Source of the DNA: Bacilli bacterium
GTDB taxonomy: Bacteria > Bacillota_I > Bacilli_A > RF39 > UBA660
NCBI GenBank assembly: GCA_017477845.1
Contig: JAFUTR010000012.1
Span: 1-39,335 of the forward strand
DNA length: 39,335 nt
Reading direction: 5' to 3'
Numbering within the stretch: the stretch's first letter is position 1; each line of letters begins with the position of its first letter. Made by a program: the position numbers and the translations under genes. The notes beneath the pieces are model-generated. The model had not been told where the DNA came from, searched no databases, and saw only the letters and a list, made by a program, of their open reading frames with translations. This document shows positions 26,053 through 35,721 of this stretch, in pieces.

Positions 26053-26624
26053 ATAAGATAAAGATTTCTTTTATAATAAAAAGCTAAAAAAACATTTTGA
26101 CAATCAACTTTTTCCTTTTTCAAAATATTATCAAGCCACTTATCTTTTTTCTTAATTAAATTTAATCCATCATAATCTATCTTTCCATCAAAAATTATAA
26201 AAATTGGATATTTAATAAAAGTATTCCTTCTATAATATAAAACTAATTTCCCATCTTTCAAAACACCACAATTATTTTTATTTAAAAAACTAACACCAGT
26301 ACTTTTTAAATCATTCAATAATGTTGTAATTGAATATTTATTCTTATACATATTTTTAAAATTAATAACGCCATCTACTATTATCAAAGAAGATTCACTA
26401 CTATCATGATAAAAAAATGAATAAATAATTAAAGATACACTAGAAATAAATATTAATAATATTAAAAATACGTGATTACTTACAATATAAAGATATCCAA
26501 AAAATATTATTAAAAGCGTAATACTAATAGTAAAATAATCATGGAAATCAAATCTAACTATAAAAATTTTAATAAATAAAAATATTAATATTAATAAAAA
26601 AAGTTTAAATATCAAAATAATCAC
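26031..26624 (-). CDS. YetF-like (DUF421) membrane protein
   Basis: 197 residues from a GTG at 26624; a TTG at 26615 preceded by AGGTGA is equally possible. Three N-terminal membrane helices (about 1-70) are followed by a cytosolic domain of two repeated halves: LIIVDGVINFKNM ... SITTLLNDLKSTGVSFL ... GVLKDGKLVLYY, then PIFIIFDGKIDYDGL ... WLDNILKKEKV. This is the DUF421/YetF C-terminal pattern, known from B. subtilis spore and membrane proteins. Function is not settled. Its 3' end overlaps the ZnuA-like gene on the other strand. Confidence 0.75.
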   Translation of the reverse strand: MIILIFKLFLLILIFLFIKIFIVRFDFHDYFTISITLLIIFFGYLYIVSNHVFLILLIFISSVSLIIYSFFYHDSSESSLIIVDGVINFKNMYKNKYSITTLLNDLKSTGVSFLNKNNCGVLKDGKLVLYYRRNTFIKYPIFIIFDGKIDYDGLNLIKKKDKWLDNILKKEKVDCQNVFLAFYYKRNLYLIKKETYL

Positions 26625-26687
26625 CTAATATATAATGATTATTTTAATATTTAATTATTCAATACATATAATTAATTGGGTGAATAT

Positions 26688-27044
26688 ATGAAATACTTAA
26701 AAATGATTTTAACAATATTTGGAGTTATTATATTAGTATCTTTTATTACAAGTAATTTATCATATTTTAACTTAATAAAAGAAAATACAAAAGATTTTAT
26801 AAATACATTTAGTATTCTTCTAATTATTTTTATTGTTTGTTTTATAAATGGTAAAAAAATAAATAATAAAGGATACCTAGAAGGAATTAAAATTGGATTA
26901 ATAATAGATTTAATATTTATAATTATTAGATTATTACTGAAAAAGAAAATAACATTATATAAATTATTATTCTATATTATAGTACTATTAATATCCATTT
27001 TTGGAAGTATAACTGGAATAAACAAAAAGAAAAATAAAAGCTAA
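26688..27044 (+). CDS. TIGR04086 family (YrzE-like) membrane protein
   Basis: 118 residues from ATG 26688 (GGGTGA 5 bases upstream; the frame's TTG four codons earlier is less likely). Four membrane helices with FINGKKINNKGYLEGIKIGLI, the conserved Gly-Lys loop of the TIGR04086 family, and a final FGSITGINKKK. In Bacillus this gene sits just after tgt and yajC; here it is convergent with the tgt operon, so the association is kept but the arrangement differs. Function unknown. Confidence 0.72.
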   Translation: MKYLKMILTIFGVIILVSFITSNLSYFNLIKENTKDFINTFSILLIIFIVCFINGKKINNKGYLEGIKIGLIIDLIFIIIRLLLKKKITLYKLLFYIIVLLISIFGSITGINKKKNKS

Positions 27045-27056
27045 AACTTTTATTTT
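27031..27056. terminator. Bidirectional terminator
   Basis: Perfect 10-bp stem AAAATAAAAG / CTTTTATTTT, 6-base loop. It contains the stop codons of the TIGR04086 gene (+) and the last gene of the tgt operon (-). Confidence 0.8.
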
Positions 27057-27747
27057 CTTTTATAATCTTTAATTGTATAACTCTTCACTATCTCAATTTC
27101 CCCAATATTACCATCTTCTAAATATGGAAGTTTAAAATAGTACTCAAATACTTCATTTTCATCTTCATTAAAATAATAATTATCAAGTCTATAAGTCATA
27201 TATATAAAACTATCTTTAAGTTCTATTTTTTTATTTGAAGTAAAACTAGAATCACTTATATAATATCTGAATGATTTATTTTCTATTTTATCTTTAACTA
27301 AAAGAGACAAATCAATAACTTGAGTATCTTTTAATACTAAGTAAGCTTCTGATTCTTCCTCTTTCTCTACTTCTATTAAAAGTGAACTTGGAAGTACTGC
27401 ATAATAAAGAGTATCATTTAATTGCAGATCAGTAATAATTGTATCATCAACTTGAATAAGTTTTCCTGCATCAGTTTCAACAATAGATAGAATTAAAACT
27501 TTATCATTTATAACAATACTCTTTCTATTTAAGTCATATTTTTCTAATGAAATATTATCAAAAATATTAGTTTGAGATTCATTTTTATGATCATTGTTGT
27601 CGCCACTATTTTCTTCTTGATTATTATTGTTCCATTTTTTAGCAATATCATCATAGTAATTAAATACAAAGACTATTATTACTCCCATAATTATTATAGC
27701 AATAACTGATACTACTAATTTAGCAATAATATTTTCATTTAATTTTT

Positions 27748-27751
<4 letters not shown>
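27050..27751 (-). CDS. Membrane-anchored protein of unknown function, third gene of the tgt operon
   Basis: 233 residues. N-terminal membrane helix (about 9-31), an Asn/Asp/Glu-rich linker (about 38-62), then an extracytoplasmic beta-rich domain. No motif is recognised and there are no cysteines. The ATG overlaps the TSCPD stop in ATGA, so translation is coupled. The final domain (SFRYYISDSSF ... FIYMTYRLDNYYF) suggests a small beta-barrel or sandwich, but this is only a pattern reading. Confidence 0.6.
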
Positions 27752-29170
<1,419 letters not shown>

Positions 29171-29176
<6 letters not shown>

Positions 29177-29199
29177 ATTTTTCGTAAATATGTTAAATT
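29171..29199 (+). promoter_or_regulatory. Promoter of the Gln-rich membrane protein gene
   Basis: TTGTAA (29171-29176), 17 bases ending in TGT, TAAATT (29194-29199). The -35 hexamer is the same six base pairs used as -35 by the divergent tgt promoter. Confidence 0.45.
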
Positions 29200-29229
29200 A
29201 ATATAGTATAGAATAAAGGAGTTTTGAAT

Positions 29230-30432
29230 ATGAAAAATTTAATGAAAGTTATTTCCGTCTTTTTACTTGTTGCAATGGTGGGAGTTATTATTCCAATTGT
29301 AATGACGAATATAAGTGGTGAAATAAAAGAATTTTCTGAAAAAATTGCATTCGTCTTAGCAGAATCATTTTTACCAATTATATCAGTTGCAATATGTTGT
29401 TACTGCTTAGAAAGAAATGATGATAATTATTTCTTAAGGATTATCCCAATATATATGGCAGCATATATTTTTATGTCAATAATTCTAGTATTTGCTTTCA
29501 ACTTTAATGTTTCTGAAGGATTTGGGAAAATATTATATGAGATAATGGATTTTATGAATAAAGCAAATGGATGTCTTACTCTAATAAGCTTATTGTTCGT
29601 TATTAAGCCTAATAATAGTATTTCAATTATTATTAAGAAAATTGCCTATGGGGCAATAGTTTTAAATATTGTTTTAGCTGCATGGATTTCAATCAAAGAG
29701 CACATGGAAGAAACTCTTCCAAATGTTTATGATTATGATGGATATTATGGTAGTGGTGGTTTTAATTTTGTAAGTGTATCTTCTACAAAAAATGTTGCCA
29801 ATAAGATTTATAACGTTACAGTAGCTGGAGAAGTATTTTTAGTACTACTTCTATTTACTACAAATTATGCATTTAGTACAAAAGTTGAAGTTGAAACTGA
29901 AGATATAGATTATGACATTATTAAGCAAGAAGCCGAAGAACTTGCTGCAAGCCAAATGAGGAAAAACGTAATTCATGAAGCACCAAAGGAAGAAATTGAC
30001 AGATCTCAAAGTGAAAAAGGACTTATGAATATTAATAACCAATTAGGTGCTAATAGCAACGTTGGGCAAGTTAAAGAAAGTGCTAAAGAAGTGAATATTA
30101 AAGGGGTTGGTATGGAAGCTATAATGCCTTTATCAAATGGGCCGGTAGTTAACGAAACACTATCTCAAGGTGAAAAAATGACAGAAGTTGTAAAACAAAT
30201 GAACAATCAAGTACAACAACCAAAACAACAAGCTCAACCTCAACTCCAAGCACAACCACAAATACAAGAGCAATCAAATGTGCAACAGTCAATGGTACAA
30301 AACAATATTCCTAATCAACTAGGACAACAAATACAAAAGCAATTAAATGCTAATAATATGAATCAACCACAAACTCAAAAAGAACAGTCTCAACCTCAAC
30401 CTCAGCAACCAACACAAAACAAATTCCTATAA
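29230..30432 (+). CDS. Membrane protein with Gln-rich cytosolic tail, unknown function
   Basis: 400 residues from ATG 29230 (AAAGGAG 8 bases upstream; TTG at 29224 is less likely). Five hydrophobic segments (about 6-26, 39-57, 70-91, 112-126, 134-153) and one near 200-218, with an extracytoplasmic Tyr/Gly-rich loop (NVYDYDGYYGSGGF). The last 180 residues are soluble: an acidic helical part, then a low-complexity tail rich in Gln, Pro and Asn (QQPKQQAQPQLQAQPQ). No family is recognised. The tail could be an unstructured interaction region. It is monocistronic, between a promoter and a strong terminator. Confidence 0.6.
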   Translation: MKNLMKVISVFLLVAMVGVIIPIVMTNISGEIKEFSEKIAFVLAESFLPIISVAICCYCLERNDDNYFLRIIPIYMAAYIFMSIILVFAFNFNVSEGFGKILYEIMDFMNKANGCLTLISLLFVIKPNNSISIIIKKIAYGAIVLNIVLAAWISIKEHMEETLPNVYDYDGYYGSGGFNFVSVSSTKNVANKIYNVTVAGEVFLVLLLFTTNYAFSTKVEVETEDIDYDIIKQEAEELAASQMRKNVIHEAPKEEIDRSQSEKGLMNINNQLGANSNVGQVKESAKEVNIKGVGMEAIMPLSNGPVVNETLSQGEKMTEVVKQMNNQVQQPKQQAQPQLQAQPQIQEQSNVQQSMVQNNIPNQLGQQIQKQLNANNMNQPQTQKEQSQPQPQQPTQNKFL

Positions 30433-30460
30433 AAAAATAAAGCTCAACGCTTTATTTTTT
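30432..30460. terminator. Bidirectional terminator
   Basis: Perfect 12-bp stem AAAAAATAAAGC / GCTTTATTTTTT, loop TCAAC, T-runs on both strands. It serves the + strand membrane gene and the lipid operon on the minus strand. Confidence 0.9.
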
Positions 30461-31072
30461 TTGTTCATTTTCACCCATTTTCATAAGTTTACCAATTTCT
30501 TTAGCTAACTTTTCATTAGCTTTTTCAAGAGTCATATTTGAAACTTTAAAAGGTTTACCTATATAAAATCTTAAGTTTTTACTTCTAAATTTATAATCAC
30601 CACTAATTCCAACAGGAACTAAATAACTGTCTGTCTTTTGTGCCATTGAAACAGCTCCAAATTTAAATGGAAGAAGAAACTTATCTGTTTTATTTCTTGT
30701 GCCTTCTGGAAATAGCCCAATTGCACCACCTGAATTTAATACATCAAGTGCTTGTCCTTTAGCATTCTCATCATGTATACTTCTATCAACAGAAATACAT
30801 CCAGCCATTCTAAAAAACCATGCCGTTTTCCCCTCAAAATACTCTTTCTTAGCCATATAATGTATTACTCTTTTAGTAGATACTATTATAGAACACTGAT
30901 CCATTACATGTTTATGATTAGCAGTAATTAATATAGATCCATCTTTTGGAATATTCTCGCTTCCATATACTTTAGGATTGTACCAAAACCTAAATATTGG
31001 CCCTAAAACTGCTCTAAAAAACTTATATCCACGTTCAGGTAATTTTTTCTTATCTTCTTTAGTTTTCACCAT
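30452..31072 (-). CDS. plsC: 1-acyl-glycerol-3-phosphate acyltransferase (PlsC type)
   Basis: 206 residues from ATG 31072 (GAGGAG about 10 bases upstream); the longer frame to 31114 lies inside the preceding gene. It has the LPLAT motifs: ANHKHVMDQ (the HX4D catalytic motif), RMAGCISVDRS, GLFPEGTRNK for glycerol-phosphate binding, and YLVPVGISGDY. It acylates lysophosphatidic acid to phosphatidic acid at the inner membrane face. The start overlaps the acyl-ligase end by 14 bases. It is one of two PlsC paralogues in this operon, and shares an unusual Lys-His after the catalytic His with the other. Confidence 0.88.
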   Translation of the reverse strand: MVKTKEDKKKLPERGYKFFRAVLGPIFRFWYNPKVYGSENIPKDGSILITANHKHVMDQCSIIVSTKRVIHYMAKKEYFEGKTAWFFRMAGCISVDRSIHDENAKGQALDVLNSGGAIGLFPEGTRNKTDKFLLPFKFGAVSMAQKTDSYLVPVGISGDYKFRSKNLRFYIGKPFKVSNMTLEKANEKLAKEIGKLMKMGENEQKK

Positions 31073-32798
31073 TATTCTTATTCTCCTCTTCTTCACTAAG
31101 TTTTCTAAAATCAACTTTTCCTATTAAAGTTTTAGGAAGAGATTTTCTAAATTCATATTCATAAGGAAGAGAATATCTAGCAAGACTTTTCTCACATAAT
31201 TCTTTAATACTTTTCTTAGTACTAGATGAATCACTATATCCATTTTTAAGCACAATAATAGCTTTAGCAACTTGTACTTTATATTTATGAGGAATTCCTA
31301 TTACAGTACACTTCATAACAGCTTCATGAGACTCTATAACGTTTTCAATTTGCTGTGGATATACATTATATCCTGATGATACTATCATTCTTTTTAGTCT
31401 TGATTGATAAAATATTATCCCATCTTCTCTAATATATCCCATATCTCCTGTATGGATCCAAATATTTTTATCTTTATGTATTTGTAAAGCATCATTAGTT
31501 TCTTTTTCGTTATTGAAGTACCCCATCATAACAGTAGGTCCACTTATACATATTTCACCTACTTCACCACGTTCTAATTCTTCTTGAGTATTAGGTCTAA
31601 CTATTTTAAAGTTATTACCAGGTAGAGGTATCCCAATACTTCCTAATATATTATGATTTCCATAAGCAAGAGCAGTAGCAGCAACTGCTTCAGATAGTCC
31701 ATATCCTTGCATTACTTGCACACTACACTTATGTTCTAATAAGAAATCATTTAATCTTTGTCCTAAAGATTCAGTTAAACAATCTCCTCCACTTACTACA
31801 TATTTTAAAGAAGACAAATCAAGTTTCTTATTATTAGTATTTAAAAGTGCTTCAAAAAGTGTTGGAACTCCAACTATAACACTAGGATTACTTTTCTTAA
31901 TTAACTTATCAAAATGTCTTGCATCAAACTGTGGAATTAAATCAACACTCGCACCTATATGAAGTACTGCATGAATTGAAACACCTAACCCAAACCCATG
32001 AAAAACTGGCATAATAGCTAAAATCTTATCATTTGGTTCAAGTTTAGTAAAAATTATTTTTACTTGCTCAGCTAAGGCATTAAAATTACCATTGGAAAGT
32101 ACTATTCCTTTAGGAATACCAGTAGATCCACCACTATGTAATATAACTGCTGGAGTATCCTTATCAGTTTCTGATTCTACTCTTCCATGATAATTATTAC
32201 CCTTAGCTATAAAATCTTTCCAATGTAAGTATTCTCCTCTAAAATAAGGTTTTTTAATTTTATAACTTTTAGTAAATATATACCCAAGCTTCATATGCAT
32301 TGACATAGAACTTCCTGCAGAAACTATTATTGTTTTATATACGTCAGTCTCTTTTATAACTCCAGCTACTTTTTCATAGCATAAATCTATCATTACCATC
32401 ATAACACTATTAGTATTAATTAAATAATTTTTAATTTCTTGTTCACTAGATAATGGATGTATCATACTAGCAATAGCACCTATTTTATTCAAAGCATAAA
32501 AAGATATTACAGCTTCAGGAGTATTAGGCATACATATTGTTACTACATCCCCTTTTCTAATACCTTGACATCTAAAAGCACGAGCTGCACTATCAATTTG
32601 CCTCATAAAATCTTTATAAGTAACATTATGACCATAATAAGAATATGCATACATCCCATCACGTTCACTTACTTGTTTATTTATAAGATTATAAATAGAA
32701 CCTTCAGGTACTTCAAATTTAATTTTTTCACTTTTATAATATTCATTCCAAGGAGTTTTACTCTTTTTTTTAAAATTAAGAAAATTTAATAAATTCAT
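31059..32798 (-). CDS. AMP-forming acyl-CoA/acyl-ACP synthetase
   Basis: 579 residues, normal for long-chain acyl ligases. ANL-family motifs in order: VILHSGGSTGIPKGIVLS (P-loop, about 216-233), MPVFHGFGLGV, GYGLSEAVAATA (aromatic-acid loop), WIHTGDMGYIREDG, then RLKRMIVSSGYNVYPQQIENVI (hinge and C-domain) and the catalytic Lys in PKTLIGKVDFRKL near the end. It activates a fatty acid as acyl-AMP and transfers it to CoA or ACP. It sits between two acyltransferase genes (2-base gap upstream, 14-base overlap downstream), so it probably feeds exogenous or recycled fatty acids into phospholipid. GAGG stands 7 bases before the ATG. Confidence 0.88.
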   Translation of the reverse strand: MNLLNFLNFKKKSKTPWNEYYKSEKIKFEVPEGSIYNLINKQVSERDGMYAYSYYGHNVTYKDFMRQIDSAARAFRCQGIRKGDVVTICMPNTPEAVISFYALNKIGAIASMIHPLSSEQEIKNYLINTNSVMMVMIDLCYEKVAGVIKETDVYKTIIVSAGSSMSMHMKLGYIFTKSYKIKKPYFRGEYLHWKDFIAKGNNYHGRVESETDKDTPAVILHSGGSTGIPKGIVLSNGNFNALAEQVKIIFTKLEPNDKILAIMPVFHGFGLGVSIHAVLHIGASVDLIPQFDARHFDKLIKKSNPSVIVGVPTLFEALLNTNNKKLDLSSLKYVVSGGDCLTESLGQRLNDFLLEHKCSVQVMQGYGLSEAVAATALAYGNHNILGSIGIPLPGNNFKIVRPNTQEELERGEVGEICISGPTVMMGYFNNEKETNDALQIHKDKNIWIHTGDMGYIREDGIIFYQSRLKRMIVSSGYNVYPQQIENVIESHEAVMKCTVIGIPHKYKVQVAKAIIVLKNGYSDSSSTKKSIKELCEKSLARYSLPYEYEFRKSLPKTLIGKVDFRKLSEEEENKNNGEN

Positions 32799-32800
32799 AA

Positions 32801-33391
32801 TTATACCTCACTATCAGTTAATTTATCACTAATAAGTTTCATAAATTTTTCATTAGCTATATCTAAATTACTATTTTTTACTTCAAAAGGCTTAAAAAAT
32901 ATTATTCTAGGTCCTTTATGAAATATTCTATATTCCCCTTTTATTACAAAAGGAACAATTTTACATTTAGCATCATAACTCATTTTAACTGAACCAATTT
33001 TAAATGGTAGTATTGGATCATTACTTTTATTATGAGTACCTTCAGGAAATATTCCAATTACTTTATCGTTTTCCAAGTACTCCATAGCACTTTTCAAAGC
33101 TTTACCATCATGTGCTTTTCTATCAACTGGAATTAATCCCATAGCTTTAAAAAACCATCCAAATTTACCTTTAAATAATTCTATTTTAGCTAAGAAGTGA
33201 ACACATCTTTTAGTAGAAGAAAGAAGCATTCCAGCATCAAAATTATGTTTGTGATTACCAGCTAGTATTATTTTCCCATCTTTAGGAATATTTTCTTTAC
33301 CTATTATTTTAGGTCTATAAAGTACTATAAACAATCCTTTTGCAATAGGTCTTATTATTTTATAGAACAATGGATCATTACATTTACTCAT
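32801..33391 (-). CDS. plsC: Second PlsC-type acyltransferase
   Basis: 196 residues from ATG 33391 (AAAGGA upstream). The frame extends to 33421, but that ATG is at or upstream of the predicted transcription start (33418). Motifs: GNHKHNFDAG (HX4D), KAMGLIPVDRK, IFPEGTHNKS and VPFVIKGEYRIF. In the third motif the usual FPEGTR reads FPEGTH, so the Arg that contacts the phosphate is replaced by His, which may alter acceptor preference. It is similar along its whole length to the other PlsC in the operon, so a tandem paralogue is likely, one possibly using a different lyso-lipid. Confidence 0.85.
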   Translation of the reverse strand: MSKCNDPLFYKIIRPIAKGLFIVLYRPKIIGKENIPKDGKIILAGNHKHNFDAGMLLSSTKRCVHFLAKIELFKGKFGWFFKAMGLIPVDRKAHDGKALKSAMEYLENDKVIGIFPEGTHNKSNDPILPFKIGSVKMSYDAKCKIVPFVIKGEYRIFHKGPRIIFFKPFEVKNSNLDIANEKFMKLISDKLTDSEV

Positions 33392-33424
33392 TTTTATCAT
33401 TCCTTTTAAATAAGTTACCATTTA

Positions 33425-33433
33425 ATTATATCA
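33425..33433 (-). promoter_or_regulatory. Extended -10 promoter of the plsC-ligase-plsC operon
   Basis: Minus strand TGATATAAT, with no clear -35. It separates these three genes from the patatin gene upstream, although read-through is possible as no terminator is seen between them. Confidence 0.5.
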
Positions 33434-33441
33434 TAATTTGA

Positions 33442-34290
33442 TTATTTTAAATACTTTTTTAAATCAGTATACATGCTCTTGGCATCGCTAAGTCCTAAGT
33501 TATAAACAAAGTTTATGTCTTCAATAGTCTTCTTTAATGGATTTATTTCTATATTTTTACTAGGCCTTATAACAAATATTTTTTTACTTTTAGATAATTT
33601 ATCTATTTCATTAAGTGTATCATTATACATTTTTGGTCTATTTATAGAAGCATCAATAAATTTAGGATATTTTTTATATTTTTTTGTTATTTTATTAATT
33701 TCTTTTTCAGTTAATTCTTTTTTTCTATATCCTAAAGGCTGCGTTAATACTACAACTACTCTATCATATTCTAAAGATAAAGCTTTAAGTACAGGAATAC
33801 TATCGCTAACTGCACCATCCAAATACTTTTTATTATCTATTTTTACTATTTTAGTAACTAAAGGCATAGCACTAGTAGCACGCAAGTATTCCATATCATC
33901 TATTGGTTTTTCAATTTTTTTATATTCAGCTTCACCCGTTTCTACATTAGTTAAAACTGCATAAAAATCTTTATTACTTTTTACAAATGTATCTTGGTCA
34001 AATGGATCAAGTTCTTTTGTAATTTTATAATAAGCGAAATTTTTATTTACAAGATTTCCAGTAAAAATAAGTGATAGTAAACTCATATATCTTTTATCTT
34101 TGAAGTACTTTCTATTATATCTGATAACTCGTCCAGGCTGGTTAGAGAAGTAATTAACTCCAAATAATGCCCCTGCACTAACTCCGATAATTGAGTCTAT
34201 GTTAACTTTCTTTTCATATAAATAATCTAAAACCCCAGCAGTATATAATCCTCTTAAGGCACCACCTTCAAGTACAAAACATATTTTCAT
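33442..34290 (-). CDS. Patatin-like phospholipase
   Basis: 282 residues. EGGALRGLYTAGVLDYL (oxyanion-hole Gly/Arg motif, about 8-24), IIGVSAGALFGVNYFS with nucleophile Ser38 in GVSAG, and LDGAVSDSIPV with the catalytic Asp form the Ser-Asp dyad of the patatin fold, of the YjjU-like bacterial branch. It probably hydrolyses acyl esters of membrane phospholipids. No signal peptide. Next to an acyl ligase and acyltransferases, it may supply lysophospholipid or free fatty acid for re-acylation. It has its own extended -10 (34313-34321). Confidence 0.9.
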   Translation of the reverse strand: MKICFVLEGGALRGLYTAGVLDYLYEKKVNIDSIIGVSAGALFGVNYFSNQPGRVIRYNRKYFKDKRYMSLLSLIFTGNLVNKNFAYYKITKELDPFDQDTFVKSNKDFYAVLTNVETGEAEYKKIEKPIDDMEYLRATSAMPLVTKIVKIDNKKYLDGAVSDSIPVLKALSLEYDRVVVVLTQPLGYRKKELTEKEINKITKKYKKYPKFIDASINRPKMYNDTLNEIDKLSKSKKIFVIRPSKNIEINPLKKTIEDINFVYNLGLSDAKSMYTDLKKYLK

Positions 34291-34312
34291 AATAACCTCT
34301 TTTACATTAATA

Positions 34313-34321
34313 ATTATATCA
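34313..34321 (-). promoter_or_regulatory. Extended -10 promoter of the patatin gene
   Basis: Minus strand TGATATAAT, about 25 bases before the start codon. Confidence 0.55.
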
Positions 34322-34329
34322 AAATAAAG

Positions 34330-34355
34330 AAAAAAGGAAAGTATTTATCTTTCCT
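34330..34355 (-). terminator. Intrinsic terminator of the FemX-like gene
   Basis: AGGAAAG / CTTTCCT stem with a 7-base loop, then TTTTTTC on the minus strand. It overlaps the stop codon. Confidence 0.8.
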
Positions 34356-35646
34356 ATTTTTTATGTATTTTTGCTTTTAAATTTTTAGCACCATGATAAA
34401 GTCCAAAAGATGCTTTATATATTTTATAAAAAGTTTTATTAATAACTAAATCAAATTCTCCAATTAGTTCAACGACATATCCAGAATAGCTTTTCTTGAA
34501 AGTATAAAGACCAGCAAGTTCATTTTTAGGATCAAAATCTCCAACAATACCATAGAAGTTATATCTATCATAGTTGTTTTCTATTGCATACTTAACACCA
34601 GCAAAATGAACTGTATAAGCGCTTTTAAACTCCATATATTTATCAAATGAGCCACCAACAAGCGACAATACTTCATTTCCACTTAATAAGAATAAAATAC
34701 CACCAAGAGTTAATACATCTCCATCTTTATTTAAATCTTTATAATGAGATAAATCTTTTTCAAGCTTTTCTATATCTCTTAACACGCTTTCTTGCTTACT
34801 ATTATATTTATTCTCATTCATGTTGATAATTTTATTATCATGTTTATATTTACGCTCATCGTAATCTTTCTTCAAGTCGGAAATTTCTTTGTCTATTTTA
34901 GTAATCAATTCTTTTATGTTAAGTTCTGCTAAGACGATTTTTATTTTATCTTTCATTGCTTCATACATTTCTTGGTAATATGAAAGTGGTCTATCAATGA
35001 ATTCTCTTCTTTCTCCAGTATGTTCCATTATTTCTTTAAATTTTGGTATCTCATCATAGCCAATTTCTCTTGTATATATTCCAAGTCTTTCATTTCTGTG
35101 AAGTATTTGTCTAGTCTTTGGATCCATTTTCTTCATTAATTCATCAACTGTAGTATCCTTGGTATCGGTTACAAACATCCACCTAGGTTGTAGAGTATCT
35201 TGCATTATATTAAATCCAAAATGCTTATATCCTAGTTTTGTAAGATAGCTAAATGCATCTTTATTGTTATATCCGCCTTCAACTATATCTCCATTTATAT
35301 CACGTTCTTGATAAGGAATATAAGGGTCAATTTTAACAAATATAGCGCCATGTTTTTTAGCATATTCTTTTACTTTATCAGTGAATTCTTTTAATAAGTC
35401 ATAATTATTATAATCAATTAAAAATCCACGTGGAGCATAAAACATATCTTTCTTTATAGGAGTTTTTTTAGAAAGGATTAAAGAAGCTGCAACAAGATTT
35501 TTGCCATCTTTCAAACCTAAAAAGTGAGACTTCCATCCATTTTTCTTTTTTAAATCTCCCCAATTAGATATTTGATAAAAAGACCCTTGTGGATGCTTCC
35601 AAGCAAATTTATCAAACTCTTTAGGAGTTAATTCTACTAATTCCAT
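34354..35646 (-). CDS. FemABX-family peptidoglycan bridge aminoacyltransferase
   Basis: 430 residues from ATG 35646 (AGGTGAT upstream; GTG three codons earlier is less likely). Two GNAT-like domains hold a helical coiled-coil arm (about 240-305; KELITKIDKEISDLKK ... SVLRDIEKLEKDLSHY), the typical Fem layout. Also present: HPQGSFYQISNWGDLKKKNGW at the N-terminus, FVKIDPYIPYQ, QPRWMFVTD, MDPKTRQILHRNERLGI and HFAGVKYAIENNYDRYNFYGI. These enzymes add amino acids from aminoacyl-tRNA to the lysine of lipid II or stem peptides in the cytosol. The amino acid cannot be read from sequence. It is monocistronic. Confidence 0.92.
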   Translation of the reverse strand: MELVELTPKEFDKFAWKHPQGSFYQISNWGDLKKKNGWKSHFLGLKDGKNLVAASLILSKKTPIKKDMFYAPRGFLIDYNNYDLLKEFTDKVKEYAKKHGAIFVKIDPYIPYQERDINGDIVEGGYNNKDAFSYLTKLGYKHFGFNIMQDTLQPRWMFVTDTKDTTVDELMKKMDPKTRQILHRNERLGIYTREIGYDEIPKFKEIMEHTGERREFIDRPLSYYQEMYEAMKDKIKIVLAELNIKELITKIDKEISDLKKDYDERKYKHDNKIINMNENKYNSKQESVLRDIEKLEKDLSHYKDLNKDGDVLTLGGILFLLSGNEVLSLVGGSFDKYMEFKSAYTVHFAGVKYAIENNYDRYNFYGIVGDFDPKNELAGLYTFKKSYSGYVVELIGEFDLVINKTFYKIYKASFGLYHGAKNLKAKIHKK

Positions 35647-35663
35647 TTTTATCACCTATACTA

Positions 35664-35672
35664 ATTATAACA
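35664..35672 (-). promoter_or_regulatory. Extended -10 promoter of the FemX-like gene
   Basis: Minus strand TGTTATAAT just after the terminator of the upstream gene. No good -35 seen. Confidence 0.5.
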
Positions 35673-35711
35673 AAATTAAAAAGATATTCAATTATTTAAT
35701 GAATATCTTTT
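35672..35711 (-). terminator. Intrinsic terminator of the SipW-type protein gene
   Basis: 12-bp stem AAAAGATATTCA / TGAATATCTTTT with a 9-base loop, then TTAATTTTG on the minus strand. Confidence 0.8.
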
Positions 35712-35721
35712 ATCATCTTTT

